A DNA stretch of 64,000 nt from Myrica gale (Eukaryota; Streptophyta; Magnoliopsida; Fagales; Myricaceae). Within the stretch, counting starts at the first letter, position 1. Each line of letters opens with the position of its first letter. The position numbers were made by a program, and so were the translations under genes. The stretch lies in assembly GCA_963930655.1 (NCBI GenBank), contig OZ005611.1, positions 22,307,001-22,371,000 on the forward strand, given 5' to 3'. The notes under the pieces were generated by a model. That model was not told the origin of the DNA. It made no database searches and was given only the letters and a program-made list of their open reading frames with translations. Below, piece after piece: positions 34,628-47,664 of this stretch.

Positions 34628-36439
34628 TTTTACCTTCCAACTAGAAAGAGGGGATCTTTCAGTTAAATGTACAATTTAATTTGGAAGCAATTTATCTTTC
34701 TTCAGTCAACATTTGCTCAGTTTATATAAGGAGGACTGGGGCAGTGACAGAGTTAAGGTTGAAGTCTTAGGAGGCAGAGTCACAGAGGGGAATAACATTG
34801 AGCCATAATAAATATTCATTTTTTTTTAAGAAATACTCAAAATGTAAAAAAAAATTACAACTAAACATCCAAAATTTCAAAAAATTCAATACTACATCTA
34901 ACACATTTTCACACAAATTACAAGACCTTTTAAAAACCATACTATCAAATCATTATGCAAGTTCATCACCTAACAATTATATAGAAAATAATATGAATCT
35001 TTACTCAGGATTGAAGTTGGCAACTAAAAAAGGAAAAAAAATTGAGATCGAAAGGGATTTGAAGTTAAAAAGAGAGAATGAATTTACATAAACCGAAACA
35101 ACGTCAAAAGAAAACAAAGAAAAAGCCAAGTTAGAGTTGTCATATGTAAAGAAAATAAAGAAAATCAACTTAAAGTTGTCATATGTAAAGCGCAGAAAAA
35201 ACTTGGTGGATTAGGTTATTTCTTTATGTTAATTTTTTCAAATGTGAGGTAAAATTGATAGTTTTTTTTAAATAAAGATGAAATAAATAAATAACAAAAT
35301 AGAAACAAAAATAGGTATTTAGGTAATAAAATAAATTGCATCTAATGGTAAAATTTTAATTCCATTAGCATGGTTGTTATTTTAAACTATACTTTAATTC
35401 ATTTCTTATTTGTTGTCATTTTAAAGGGTGTGATTTTTAAAGTATTAAATTTGTTTCATTAATTTTGAGTGATAAATAGTATTTAAATGGGTAAAAAAAG
35501 ATAGTATATTTGACCTTCCAAAAGAGTTTTTTTTTTTTTTAAAATATTTAGGGGAAAAATAGTATTTAAAAGTGTAAAATTGGGATGAGATAATATTTTT
35601 GGCCTTAAAAATGTTTAAAAGAAAAAAATTTCAAAATTTTGATCCTTTCCTTCATCCAATATCACCTACTCTTAAGAGGATGATCAATCAGTCCACGATT
35701 GGGACACTACCTTAACCCACTTGATATTTTAAAATTAAACATTTTTTTTAAAATTATTATCTAAATTGATAGATAATTATAGAGAAACTCAATCCCACTT
35801 TGTTTTGTATATTTATTATTTGAGAAATGGACACTTTCTACGCAAGGGAGACACCTGTTTTTTTACGTACAGAAAGGAAAGTGAAACCAATTTTTTTTCG
35901 CATGGGTTTTGAGGAAAACCGATTTCCATCCAAACAAGCCCGTAGATCATGGAAAGGCATTGATGTAAATTAGAAATACCAGTAGTCTGGCGTTGCAAGT
36001 TATAAATTTTGAGTGCGGAAATTTTGAGTATTGAGATTTGTGAAATATTATAAAGTAAAAATATGTTATAAGAATTGATAAAAAAATGAAGAAAAATAAA
36101 AATTTTGAATTTGATTATAATAATTAAAAATTATGTGATAAATTTTTTAATATTAAATTCAAATATTTGATTCCAACGGGGCTCAAACCTACCCAAAAGT
36201 ATCCCAAGAAATCTGGTAGGAGGTCCAAGCAATTTACCAAAACTTTACATGTTGTCCAAAGAAGCAATCTTATTGGCCGAAGTGCAAAATATCGTGTAAT
36301 CTCGAAATTCTGGCCGGAACTAAATTCTCCAGATCCCGCGGGACCCCCGACTCACGGGGTCACGCCCAATGCAAAACTAGATAAAATCCTCCAAATTCGG
36401 AGTCGTAACGACTTGGAATTTAAAAACTTTGCGCGCACA
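34628..36439. other. AT-rich intergenic DNA
   Basis: Very AT-rich with two short direct repeats (gagttgtcatatgtaaag and aaagttgtcatatgtaaag at about 35135 and 35173). About 36160-36430 is more GC-rich and is probably the ATG14 promoter. No gene. Confidence 0.45.
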
Positions 36440-37013
36440 TAAAAAGCCCTAAGCCAGATTACCCGTTCGCCGATGAGGCAGAAGTCTCCGGCTACTATCT
36501 GACCGTCGTCGATCTGCGGTGAGTATTTTTGTCAAAATTAGAAGTCGGTCAAAGTGACTGCAGATTCTGAGTGTTCTTAATTTGATTGATTCCTAATGAA
36601 ATTTTGAAGAATTTATTGCGCTTTTGGTCGCTGAGAAAGCGATGGGAAGCAAAATACTGACGAAAATTTGATTTATCTGTTTGAGAAATAGATCACCCTT
36701 CACTCCCTTTAAATGAGCTAAGGTTTGTGTTGAAATTTTTTTGGTATTGGGTTTTGTGTTGGTATTGAGTTTAGTGAAAAAAATGAATAGAGGTAATTTT
36801 TTTATAGTTTTTGTAATTTTTTAATATTTTTTAATGGGAGAGATTATATTGTAGTATTTTATTGTAAGTTGGTGAAAAATATTATGATATTTTTGGTGCA
36901 AACGCACCCTAAATAGTATACGTTTCTGTTTAGTGTTATTTTTTCTCGCTTTCAAAGAGATTGAACTTGACGTGTTGTCGTTCGTGTGTAGAGAATTTTT
37001 TCGGTACCGGATA
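36440..37013 (+). promoter_or_regulatory. 5' UTR of ATG14 with a UTR intron
   Basis: A leader exon probably runs from about 36440 to 36518, with a consensus donor (GCG|GTGAGT at 36519) and an acceptor gtgtgtag ending at 36991. The second leader exon 36992-37013 leads to the ATG at 37014. The MITE at 36722-36909 lies inside this intron. The transcription start was not determined. Confidence 0.6.
36722..36909 (+). mobile_element. PIF/Harbinger MITE in the ATG14 5' UTR intron
   Basis: 188 bp, ends GGTTTGTGTTG and inverse GGTGCGTTTGCACC, flanked by TAA at 36719-36721 and 36910-36912. Same family as 25520-25715. Confidence 0.78.
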
Positions 37014-40000
37014 ATGAACAGAAAAACCAGTAGCAGCAGCTGTGCTGTATGTGAGTGTTCAAATCATGCTTCAATTTGCTCCGTTTGTGTCAATTACAGG
37101 TATTGCCCCTGAACTGTAATGCCTTTCTGTACTATTGTCTGTCGCATCTGTAGTTCTGGTTCATAATCATGAAATTGTTATGTGTTCCTGGATGTCAATG
37201 AACGAAGCTTCCTGCGGTTTGTTTTGCTTTACAAAAATGTCAATGTATCCTTCCTGCTGGATGCTTTCACAGCTGGAGATTATAATAGAAGTTCATTCGT
37301 AGGATTGTCAGTGTCTGTCATGTTGATGTGGCCTATGTTGTATTGCTTTCATTAGGTTATACTTGTTTACTAGCTCCAGAAACTATATTCAAACTTACTG
37401 ATTTTATTCTATCTGGTCTTTGGTTTCTTTTTTCAGATTAAATGAGTACCGCAATTTGCTAAAATCATTGAAGAGTCGGCGGGATTTCTTGTATGGAAGA
37501 TTGAGCGAAGTGCTAGTGGCAAAGGTTTGATTTATGTCTAGTCAATTCTCTGTCCACTTCCTTGCTTCTTTTTGTTTTTGTTTGACTGCACCGTGTTTAC
37601 TTTTTGCAAGTATTCTGATATGCTCTCCCTCATCCTTTGCTTATAAGAACAAGTTGGAGAGCAGGTCATGGTTCTTGGTTTTGTGGTAACTTACCAATCA
37701 GGACAATAAAATAAACAAATAAATTCATGATTGGAAAGCTAGGAGATTATCTGTTCCGTAGACAGAACCCCTTTTGCGGATGCCTGTGGAAACACATGCT
37801 TGGCAATAACAAGAAAACACAGTGACGATTGTTAGAACTACTGAAAAACTCCAGGTCAAGCTATATTACCATGGCATCCATCTTGAGAAATACTAAAATT
37901 TGTAGTTGGTGTTGCACTGGGTAAAATATATGATTCTCAACTGTGTATTATCTGACCCTGGATTTATAAACTAAATCAGGGAGTCATCTTCATAACTCTT
38001 TCAATTATAGACTTTTATGAAGTATGGTCTCCCTCAAATGTCCTCATCGTGCCCCTGGCTAGTAAAACCAAGAATTGGAAGTTACGCCTAGCAGAGCAGC
38101 AAAACCTTCTCCATAGTTGTTCCAGAGAATACTTCTGCCCGATGTAAAGGAGCTGTGAGTGAGCCGATACCAGTACCCATGTAAAGTTGCATTCTGACAG
38201 GGAAAGTGGTTCTACAGGATGGAATACCCCTTCTATGGCCAAAATGATGCTAGTAAATGAAAGCACGTAACCTTGTTCATTCAAACAAAATTATATCTCA
38301 GATTGGTGCCATCAAAGTGAATCGAGTGGTTTCTATTATTTAGATCCACTTCAAATGTATGGGTGGATGCCAATCCTTTTGTTCTTTCACAACCATAATT
38401 TTTTATGTCTTCTCTGGTTCTTCTGTATATCAGTATTATGTAAAAGGATTTAATAAGGCATCGCTAGTTCTTTATTTCTCTTAACTAGTTGTTGTAATAT
38501 TTAACAGGGGAAAACAGATGACCAAACAAATTGGAGAGTGCTTCATAATGAGAAGCTTACAAAGCTGCGGGAGAAGCTCCGTCGCAATAAAAAACTACTA
38601 GTGCAAGGTTGGTGGCTGGCAGAAAGTTGTTCACTTTTAGTTTTATAAACGTGCTACACTCATACTTGCCCTTACAGGGAAAGCTAATGTTGGGAAGATG
38701 TCCTATGATTTAAAAGTTAAGTATGGGGAGCTTGAGTCGGCCCGTTCAACGGTATAGATTTTTCCTCAACGTTATTGTTGATACTAGTGTAGAAAGTTAG
38801 ATTATTCTGTCACTACTACTACTTTCGTGTTTTTCTGTTCGCATAAACAAATATGGTTCATTGATTGGTTTTATCTTTGCAGTTGAGAAAACATCGTGTA
38901 GAACAACTGGAAAAGTTCTATCCTAACTTAATTTCCACTCAGACATTAGGGCATGTAAGTGCAATTGTCCTTATCACTTAATTTTGATTCTTTTTTCGTG
39001 CATTTTGCATTGGTGGGTACTTACAAAAACATTGGAAACAGAGAAACTAGTCTTCATTTTTAGGATAGAAAGGGAGATTTATTTTGTCCTTGTAGTTTTT
39101 TTCTTTTATTCTAGATAAATATGTTTTCCTTATCTAAAAACCGTTGATGATGCTCAATGCTGCAGATGGCAATTACTGCTGAACGGCTTCATAAACAGTC
39201 TGTGGTCATAAAACAGATATGCAAATTGTTCCCCCTACGTCGGGTAAGAACGAAAGAAATGAATTTATCTTGTTTCTGCAGTCAGAAAGCGCTTTTAGTT
39301 CTTCTAGACTCATATATCAACAATGTTTGGTTCTGATTTTTAGGTTCATTTTTAAGTATATCTACAATTTGGGATTCTTTTTTTCTCCCCAAAAGCAATA
39401 GGAGGTCCCCTTTTTGTTCAGATACTGAACTCCAGTTTGTTGGTCAAGAACTATTTAGAACCATTAGCATTTACATTACCTTAAACAAAATATATGGCCA
39501 GTGTCTCAAAATTTCTTTTGCATTCACATGCCTCTTTTAAATAAAATAAATAAAGTCACTTTCTGATAGGTCCCAGTCAAGAGCGTGCAAAAAATATAGC
39601 TAAAATTCTCTTTGGGTGAGAATGTACCACAAAATTAGATAACTTTTTATTTGTTGCCCTTCAAAGTCAACGTACATTCCAATTTAAATTACAATAGCAA
39701 CAAACTATCCTCTCTGTGATAACATAGAGATGATATGTAACACTTGAACATTTTGAGCTTATAGGATGTGGTGATCAAATAATCAAAGAATTGAGAAAAT
39801 GTGGATTGCATAAAAATGATCTTATATCGTTTTGTAAATACAACATTTCATAAGGAGTTTTGGAGTCCCAAGTAGTTCACAATGGTCATTATTAGATAAC
39901 TGGCAAAGAATTGTTGAAAAGGATAAAAGTAAAAAAGCTGCTATATTAGGTTACATAACATAGAAGGGATAAATCAGTTTAACATTACAATATGGTGCTC

Positions 40001-43000
40001 AAATTCAAAACAACTACCTATTTCAATGGTGTTAATGCTCTGATGGGACTTGACCATCTCTTTTCTCACTCCATGTAGGATTCGGAGTATCACATTGTGA
40101 CACCCCGAAAAGTAAGAACTGAGACTTACAATGATTCAAGAGGCTTCAAAAAATGACCTTGAATAATCCTTTTGAAGTCAAAGCGCAGATGTGGCTAGCG
40201 CTTTCTTGGTCGTTACAAATGGTATTAGAGCGGCCTAGTAACGATTAATGTGGTTTTGGCTGGCTCTGACGAGGAGGTCAGAGATTTAAGGGGGGAGATT
40301 GTAACACTTTGAGTCCAACATGGAATGAGAAAAGAGAAGTAATGAGAAATGAATGGTATAAGGTCAAGTCTCACATTGCTTCCTTACTGGTAGAACTAAG
40401 ACTTATAATGATTCAAGGGGCTTCAAAAGCAATCTTGACTAGTCAAAATGCAGATGTGGCTAGTGCTCCCTTGGTCGTTACACTCAGGTTTAGCTTTCCC
40501 ATCTGCATTCGAAAGAGAGATTAAATGCTTCTCATACCAAAATTTATGTTTCTCATTCTAATTCCACTATTCGAACGCCATTTGTGTCATTGGAATTGTA
40601 ATTTTTCTAAGGTTAGACTTAAACTCAAATGCTGTTCAAATACTAGTGAATTGTCTTGTTAAAATAATAAAACATTTTGCCTTATAACTTAATTGTTAAT
40701 GTAGAGTGGTCGCTGATAAAATGGCCACTTCGTTTGAGGCCCAAAGTTTGAATTTGCTTTCATAAGGATCAAGTTATCTGTTTCCTTTAAACTTTTTATT
40801 TTCTTAATTAAAAGTAAGACCACTTCTGAATGGTGAATGTCTTTGAAAGTCACTTGACATGACTTACACATGTATGTTTGTTGACATGACTTAATTGTTT
40901 GTTGACAAAAAGAAATGTGATTTAAAAAAAAAGACTTAAAAAGCCTCACAAGAGGAATACAGGTCATTTGAGATTTCTTTGGAAACATGCAAAAATGATT
41001 CACTTTGGATGCTTTGGCTCTTCGGAGAGATTGCCTAGTATACGAATCATGTTATGTCTTAATCCTGAGGTCATTTTGTATTTGCCTTTCCCTTAAGGCC
41101 TGCTAGGATAAGCCTTGTGGAATGCCTTTTCAATTACTTAAACATTTACTAAGTTTTTCCCTCATGGTATATGTGCATGTCCTTTGAAGAGCCTTAAGCC
41201 TTCACAATTGCTAGTAATATGTATACATCAGTTAGAAGTATTAATTTGTAGGCAATTTTAATTGGAAATGGTCCAGCTAGAAGCTTAATGTGAATGTGAA
41301 CAATGTGCTTTGGCGATGGACTGTAAATATTTTGCCACAATCCTGATATTGTAGGAAAACGGAAAAAAAAATTCCTCTAAAAGCAAGATAATGAAATTAA
41401 GTCTTGTTTGTTTTCATCGTACATATTCTGTGCGAAATGGCATAATTATCCCCAAGTAATCTGAGGGATACTATTACACATGAGATCATGTTTCTGTTCA
41501 GGACTACTTTTATCAACAGTATGGTTAAATGTGGGTGCATTGGTGTTTTCTCAAACCAAGGAAATTTTTTTTTCATGTTTTAGGTGATCATAGAGGGCGA
41601 AAAGAAAGATGGTTCTACAGGTCAATATGATCAGATTTGCAATTCACGCTTACCAAGAGGACTCGATCCTCACTCTGTTCCATCAGAAGAGCTTGCTGCA
41701 TCTTTGGGGTAATTTTTCTCTCTTGAGGTTATATGTGTACGTTTATTGCAGACTTTTGTGGCCTTCCTGAACATTGGTGCTCAATGTATTGTTCTGCTAA
41801 GATTCTTCAATATACTCATCATCTGGTGTCATTAGATTACTTATCCCGAAATTTAAGTTAGTTTTAAAGTTAAAGAACAATGGAACTTTACTAATCAATA
41901 ATAACAATGGATGTATAACAGATACATGGTGCAACTTCTGAATCTTGTTGCTCAGAACTTGACTGCTCCAGCACTTCATAACTCTGGTTTCGCTGTAAGC
42001 ATTTGTTTACCTTTCCCATACTGGTTTAGAATTTTTTTTGTTTGCCAAACCATGAGTGTGGTTTCTTTAAGTATTCTGTGCTTTTCTGGGTGACTGAGGT
42101 TAGGGTTGTCCAAAAAACCGGCCGGACCGGTTTTGGCCGGTCTCGTATGAACCAGACTAGTTTTGGACAACCTGGACCGAGACCGGTATACTCCGGTCCG
42201 GTTCCGGGTTACCCATATGTAAAATCGGAACTAGACCGGAGTATACCACTCCAAACCGGCCCAAAATGGCATGACCCAAACCCAAAACCGGCCCAAAATG
42301 ACATGGTCCAACCCAAAACCGGCCCAAATGGCATGGCCCAAACCGAACCGGTGAAACCGGGGACCGGACCGAACCGGACCGATAGAATGACCGGTCCGGT
42401 ATACATGCTTCACAAAATGTCCGGTTTGGCCGGCCGGACTGGCCAATGGACAGCTCTAATTGAGGTTTTTATTTGCTAATAGAGATGACAAGGCAACAAT
42501 ATTGAACTTGAAGTGCTTCTGGAAATATTTGCGAGTCTCTTAATTGACATTCGTGCTAGCTTTTATTGAATGTATGACTTCCATTTTAGGGTCAATTTGC
42601 AATGTTTTGAAAGCATTATCAGAAAAACAAAGATTACAGTTCATTTTTTTTTCTATTCGATAATTTTCTACTATATTATGCAATTGGCAACTCCCTGATT
42701 TGGCCTGTCAACTAGCTTACCTTCTTCCTCTACTCGTCTTTTTGAATTTTTATTAGCCACAATAGCTTGGAAGTCTATCCATCTAATTTTTAGAACCTAA
42801 ATATGAAGACAATTTTGTCTTCTGAACGATATCAAGAGCTATCTATTTCTCTCTTGGTTGCCAATATAGCCAATATGAACCATTTTTTCTTTAGGACATC
42901 TAAAACATATATGCTTTGCAGTTGTGTAGGTGGATTTTTTCCTTATCTTTCTTTGATGTAATATCTGTATCACGATTTTTCCCAGGGTTCATGCTCTCGA

Positions 43001-45329
43001 ATATGGCAACGAGATTCTTATTGGGATACGCGTCCATCCTCTCGAAGGTACTTTTGTTCCCCGGTAAATGTATTTGACTTCATATTTTGTTGCATAAGAT
43101 TGTTGAACTGAATATGAAAATCTGCTATGCAGCAATGAATACCCCCTTTTTGTAGCACGACAAAATTACTGCTCTGCTAGTGGGGAAAATTCCTGGTCTG
43201 ATAGAAGCTCAAATAATTTTGGTGTTGCTTCAATGGAATCTGAGAGGAAACCACGCCTGGATTCTTCTGGAAGTAGTAGCTTTAATTATTCATCTGCTTC
43301 TCTGCATTCTGTTGAAACACACAAGGACTTGCAGAAGGGGATTTCGCTTCTGAAGAAAAGTGTGGCATGCATAACTGCATACTGTTTTAATTCACTATGT
43401 TTGGATGTTCCGTCTGAGGCCTCTACTTTTGAAGCGTTTGCAAAGTTATTGGCCAAGCTATCTTCTTCCAAGGAAGTTCGATCTGTTTTCTCAGTAAAAA
43501 TGGCTTGTTCAAGGTACTGTCCCTGATGTCTCCTCTTGTATTTGACTTATGATATGCCATCAGCATTACCTTTCTCCTAACTTGATTTGCTTTTGGGCAA
43601 TACCTGATACTTTGAAGTTAATATCTTAGGAGGAAATGCTAACGAATATATGACTAGTACATTATATTTGTAGCTTCTGAATGGGCCGTACATGCTGCCT
43701 GGTTGGGCTTGAGAATGAGCCACCTGGCTAGAAACAACGAGAAGAGGGTCAGGCATTGGAATGGTTTAGGTTTTATATGGCCTTTTTTAAAAAATGTTTC
43801 ATGCTTGAAAGGACTGAAAATGAACCTATCTCTTATGTTTGGTGTGTTTCAGGCTTTTATGAAAATGAGTATAGTCACTGTTATTTTTAAGTTCACTCCT
43901 CAAGGAAATCATTAGGATTCCCTGCAAGCAAGAATGTAAATGGGGGGAGTGGGAAGGAAATATGTACATGCCACAGAAACTGATTGAAGAAGACCCTTTT
44001 AAGCCTTACTGTTTACTTGCAATTTGCATATGCAAAAGTTTTTGAAGTTGGAAGAGTCAAGTCCTAGAAAAGGGATCACGAATAAAGAGTGATAACTTTT
44101 CCTTTGATAACAGAACTTTTGATTTAGCCTTTTACTATGGTAGACCAAACAAGTTCTAGAGAGTTCTGACCCACTCGTAGGTTACATTGATCAAGATGTA
44201 AATGGGCTTTTCTGTTTTCAATCTCTTGGCAGAGTTCGAGTCCCTCTTTGTCCCTTTTACTCCGAAATGTATGAGCCTTTCTTGATGCAAGTCAAATTAG
44301 TCAAACAACTGGCATATAAAATCCATGATGCTGTGGTTTGCAATTGTATAAACAGCGTTGTGTAATGCTAAAAGTTCTACCCTCTGGCTATTGTCAATTT
44401 GACAATTATGTTCCTGTCTTTGACTAAAAAAAGATAATCTTAATATTCAATTCTTTCATTGAATTGTATCTACTAACATGTTGTCAATGATAAAATTTCA
44501 TTTGGTAAGATTTGGTTTGTAATACCCATTATATGGAAAGATTATCTCTATTGTGCATGACATTAGCTGTTGTAATTTTCAGGTCTTCTAGACAAGTTGA
44601 ACAATTGAGTAAATCCGTATGGAATGTGAATTCTACCATTTGCTCAACCACTCTGTTGGAAAGTGCACACAATCTGCCTATAATGGTATGAACTTGCGAC
44701 TTCCCATCTTTAGTCTGTTTTGCTCGTTTCTTTGTTTTGCTTGCCGACCTGAACACCCAGTGCCACCCGCCCTGTTCACACACCTGAGGGGGTTTGGGTG
44801 GGAAAGTTAAGGTACCTATGATTGTGAAAAGTCATTTCTCATCTGTTGATATTGAATGAGCAATGGACCAAAAAAAACTGATAACCTGATATGGTGATCT
44901 ATATGGACCTTAAACCAAATCAATTTTAAGGCATTTGTGGCTGTTCCGAGTAGATGCAACATAATTACTACAGAAGGAACAACCTTTTCTTGTGTCACTT
45001 TATCGAGAAATAAAAGGACAGTATTTCTACCTACCATATCTTGATTTAAGGGTCAATATGGGCAGATGCAGTTGCGTTTTGCTAGTGGGGATATTCTAAT
45101 TTGTGTTCATCCCTTTTCTTTTGTCTTGCAGAGAAATTTTTCTGATAACCTTCCAAATTCTGCTGCCAGTTTTTTTTTCACCACTGAGTTGTCTGATGTT
45201 GGAAAGAATGAATGCATCATTGAAGGTTGGGATATTGTGGAGCATCCCACTTTTCCTCCTCCCCCATCACAAATTGAGGATGTTGAACATTGGACTCGAG
45301 CCATGTTCATTGATGCTACAAAGAAATGA
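37014..45329 (+). CDS. ATG14: ATG14, autophagy subunit of the Vps34 PI3-kinase complex
   Basis: Exons 37014-37099, 37437-37524, 38508-38607, 38678-38751, 38883-38954, 39166-39243, 41584-41708, 41922-41994, 42986-43047, 43133-43513, 44583-44685, 45132-45329; every junction is GT-AG and in phase; 479 aa. ATG14 directs PI3-kinase complex I (Vps34, Vps15, ATG6) to sites of autophagosome formation. Seen: N-terminal paired cysteines C10xxC13 and C22xxC25, the CxxC pairs of ATG14/Barkor proteins; a coiled coil at about 28-125 (RLNEYRNLLKSLKSRRDFLY, KLREKLRRNKKLL, LESARSTLRKHRVEQLEKFY); then the Atg14/UVRAG region (MAITAERLHKQSVVIKQICK, MVQLLNLVAQNLTAPALHN) and a conserved C-terminus GWDIVEHPTFPPPP. 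Some databases name the plant gene an RNA polymerase II-like protein, which its sequence does not support. Introns hold a TRIM (intron 6) and a hAT element (intron 8). Confidence 0.93.
40096..40482 (+). mobile_element. TRIM (miniature LTR retroelement) in ATG14 intron 6
   Basis: 5' LTR 40096-40217 (begins TGTGACACCCCGA, ends GTCGTTACA); primer-binding site TGGTATTAGAGC at 40220-40231, one mismatch from the plant initiator-Met tRNA complement TGGTATCAGAGC; polypurine tract AAGGGGGGAG at 40288-40297; 3' LTR 40300-40482 (TGTAACACTTTGAG to GTCGTTACA). The LTRs share acttaYaatgattcaaggggc-type and gcagatgtggctag blocks; the 5' LTR lacks about 60 bp that the 3' LTR has. The interior is about 80 bp with no coding capacity. 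Flanks cacat / ctcag are a poor match, so the target duplication has decayed. Confidence 0.85.
42101..42458. mobile_element. hAT-type MITE with CCGG-rich interior in ATG14 intron 8
   Basis: 358 bp, ends TAGGGTTGTCCA and inverse TGGACAGCTCTA, flanked by 8-bp repeats ACTGAGGT (42093-42100) and ATTGAGGT (42459-42466), one mismatch. The GC-rich interior has many aaccgg/ccggtt motifs, including three tandem units of about 30 bp built on aaaccggcccaaaatggcat (about 42254-42343). The open frames through it are repeat artefacts. Confidence 0.8.
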
Positions 45330-47664
45330 TCTGGCTCTGTAACAGTCTTCTACTTATTGTAAGTCACTGATTGTATGGTTATACCTCTTGACAATTGATG
45401 CTCATCACTTGTGATGTCCACTTTTTCCAACACCTACAGAAAATTCGACTGTCATCCGAGTCAATTGGCATACTAAAGTACTTTTTTTTCGAAACGTTTC
45501 TAGGTGTCGAGTTCATAAATTGTACTATGTTGTTTGGTATACACTCAAAAGCACAATCTTTCAGTGTGAGAGGCAGGCCATCTATGTGAAACTCCTCTTC
45601 CTATTCATTGCTTCTCCGGAGTATGATTTTCTCGATTATAGGTAGGGTTTGACAAGAGGTTTGTTTGGAAAAAGTAGAAGTTCCTCATCTGTCAAGTATA
45701 GTTTACTCGAGAACAATATTGTTGTTCATCTTCTGTAGAAAGTGTATGTCTGCCACTACTCCAATGCTCTGAAAGACATGGTGAATGAAAAGCCACTGAT
45801 TCTCTTGGTTCGAATTATTGTCTCTTTTGTGTCTAATGAATTTCTTTTTCTGATCATGAGGAAGTAGGAAATGATTATGAGTCTTATCAGAGTGGTAGAC
45901 AATTGAATGCAGATATGTCACATGGTTTTTGTGCTTTGTTCGCATAGGTCAAATTATTCTTAGTTCTCTCAGAATGTGTCCTTGACCTCCCCAAACAAAT
46001 AGGCCTAGATCTATGCCCCTTCATGAATCAAATGGTCCTTCGACATTCATTTGATTCTGAAGGCCGGCCCCTCTCTCCCCCCACCCCCCGCCTTTTTCTT
46101 ATTTCCCGTCTTAGCAACCAATCACTAGCATTATCTAGCCATTGTTTTTTTCCTTACTGGTTCTGAATTTTATACCTTTTGTCTTTGAATTGATAGGTAC
46201 AGAGAAGAACACAGGAACAAGAAAGAAGGAATGGAGGATTAACATGTAAAGCTTGAATTAACATGTTTGGCCTTTGAATTTTACGCGTAAATAGAGAGAA
46301 TACTCTGAAGCTCGTATATAAGAAATTAGTGAAATTCATCCATGATATGCTCTTTTGCACCAGCAATACTCTGAATTGAATTCTTAGAAGAAATCTAAGC
46401 ATATACTAATTAGTTTTCTCTTTGTTTAGCTTTAATTAAATATATGATGAAGTTGAATTGATTTCCTGGTTATCCTTCCTACAGTATATTTGCTTGATTA
46501 ATGGTACTTGAAAAATCGAAGGCACAGGTCCTAACAGTTAGAGAATTCCTTGGGAGAAGCAAATCTTCCTCCCAATTTGGCCAGCTGAGGCAGATTGTAT
46601 CGAAGCAAAGACAATTTTTAGTTTGAATTTCATATCAAGGCATGGATCTATGTGACGTCCGGTGAGTGGTTGCCCTGGCGATAAATTTTTTTTTTTGATA
46701 AGTACCCTGGCGATAAATATTGAAGAGTTGCTGCATCTGTCTTCTCCTTTCATTGACGTGATAAACTATTTTCTTAGTGCATAACACACTATCAGACTTA
46801 GCCTGCTGCATGTGTAGGGCTGGGGATGCTACGTTCAATGTCTAGTAAGTAATTTTGACTGTTTTTACTCATTATTAGCATGACTGTCAAGTTATTCTTG
46901 CCAGCCATAATATATGTCCAATGGAAGGAAATAAGTTCTTGGATGTTTTAAGTTAAGCAAAAAAACAAAAACAAAAACGAAAACAAAAACAAAAAACCCT
47001 GAAAAAATCATTCATGGATTATCAGTTGTATTTTTGCTGAGTCATAGTCTTGCTGGATTATATGCATCGCTGTGGTGCAGGAAGTTGGTAAAGAAATGGG
47101 GGGCTTAAATGAAAGCATTCTGACAGTATCTGTAACTATCGATACCGTGCTATGCTCTCCTCATCCCTTGTGTACTGGCTGGAATTTGGGCTATTTGCTG
47201 CTCTGCCATTTGTATTACTCACCGAGTAAGTAAGTTTTGGTTTCATGTTATATTTTGCTGGTTGGTGCTTGTGTTCGTGTTTCTACTTTATTTCTATGTT
47301 GGTTGTATTGCCTTCTCTGTGCTCGGGCTATTAGCATCTGTCCTGCCTTTATGTTACTTACAAATGGTTGTTCTTTTTTTTCTTCTAAATTACAAATAAT
47401 TGTTCAGCGGGTGGTTAATTATGTCCAGTTGAGATCAGGTAAAAGCGAAAGTGTTACTTTAGGTCCCAATATTGACAAAAATTAAAATGTCATTGGACTT
47501 GGGTTCACGTCAAACATGAGTCACTTAGAAAAAAAAATAAGATTTGCAAACAAACAAGCGACAAGACTGTGAACTTCGAGTCAAACTCTCAAGAGTTTTC
47601 AAAACTAGAATGAAAGGGCTATGCCGCATAATTGACAACAGTGCAGAAACCCTGAATTTGTTTC
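45330..47664. other. Convergent spacer between ATG14 and the acidic-protein gene
   Basis: Contains the ATG14 3' UTR. A caaaaa-type run at about 46960-46998 and plain AT-rich DNA elsewhere. I see no gene. Confidence 0.45.

Noticed and set aside
42042..42479. Frames of 145, 65 and 71 codons on both strands with GP/GR repeats
   Set aside because: Produced by the CCGG-rich tandem units of the hAT element; no conserved protein.
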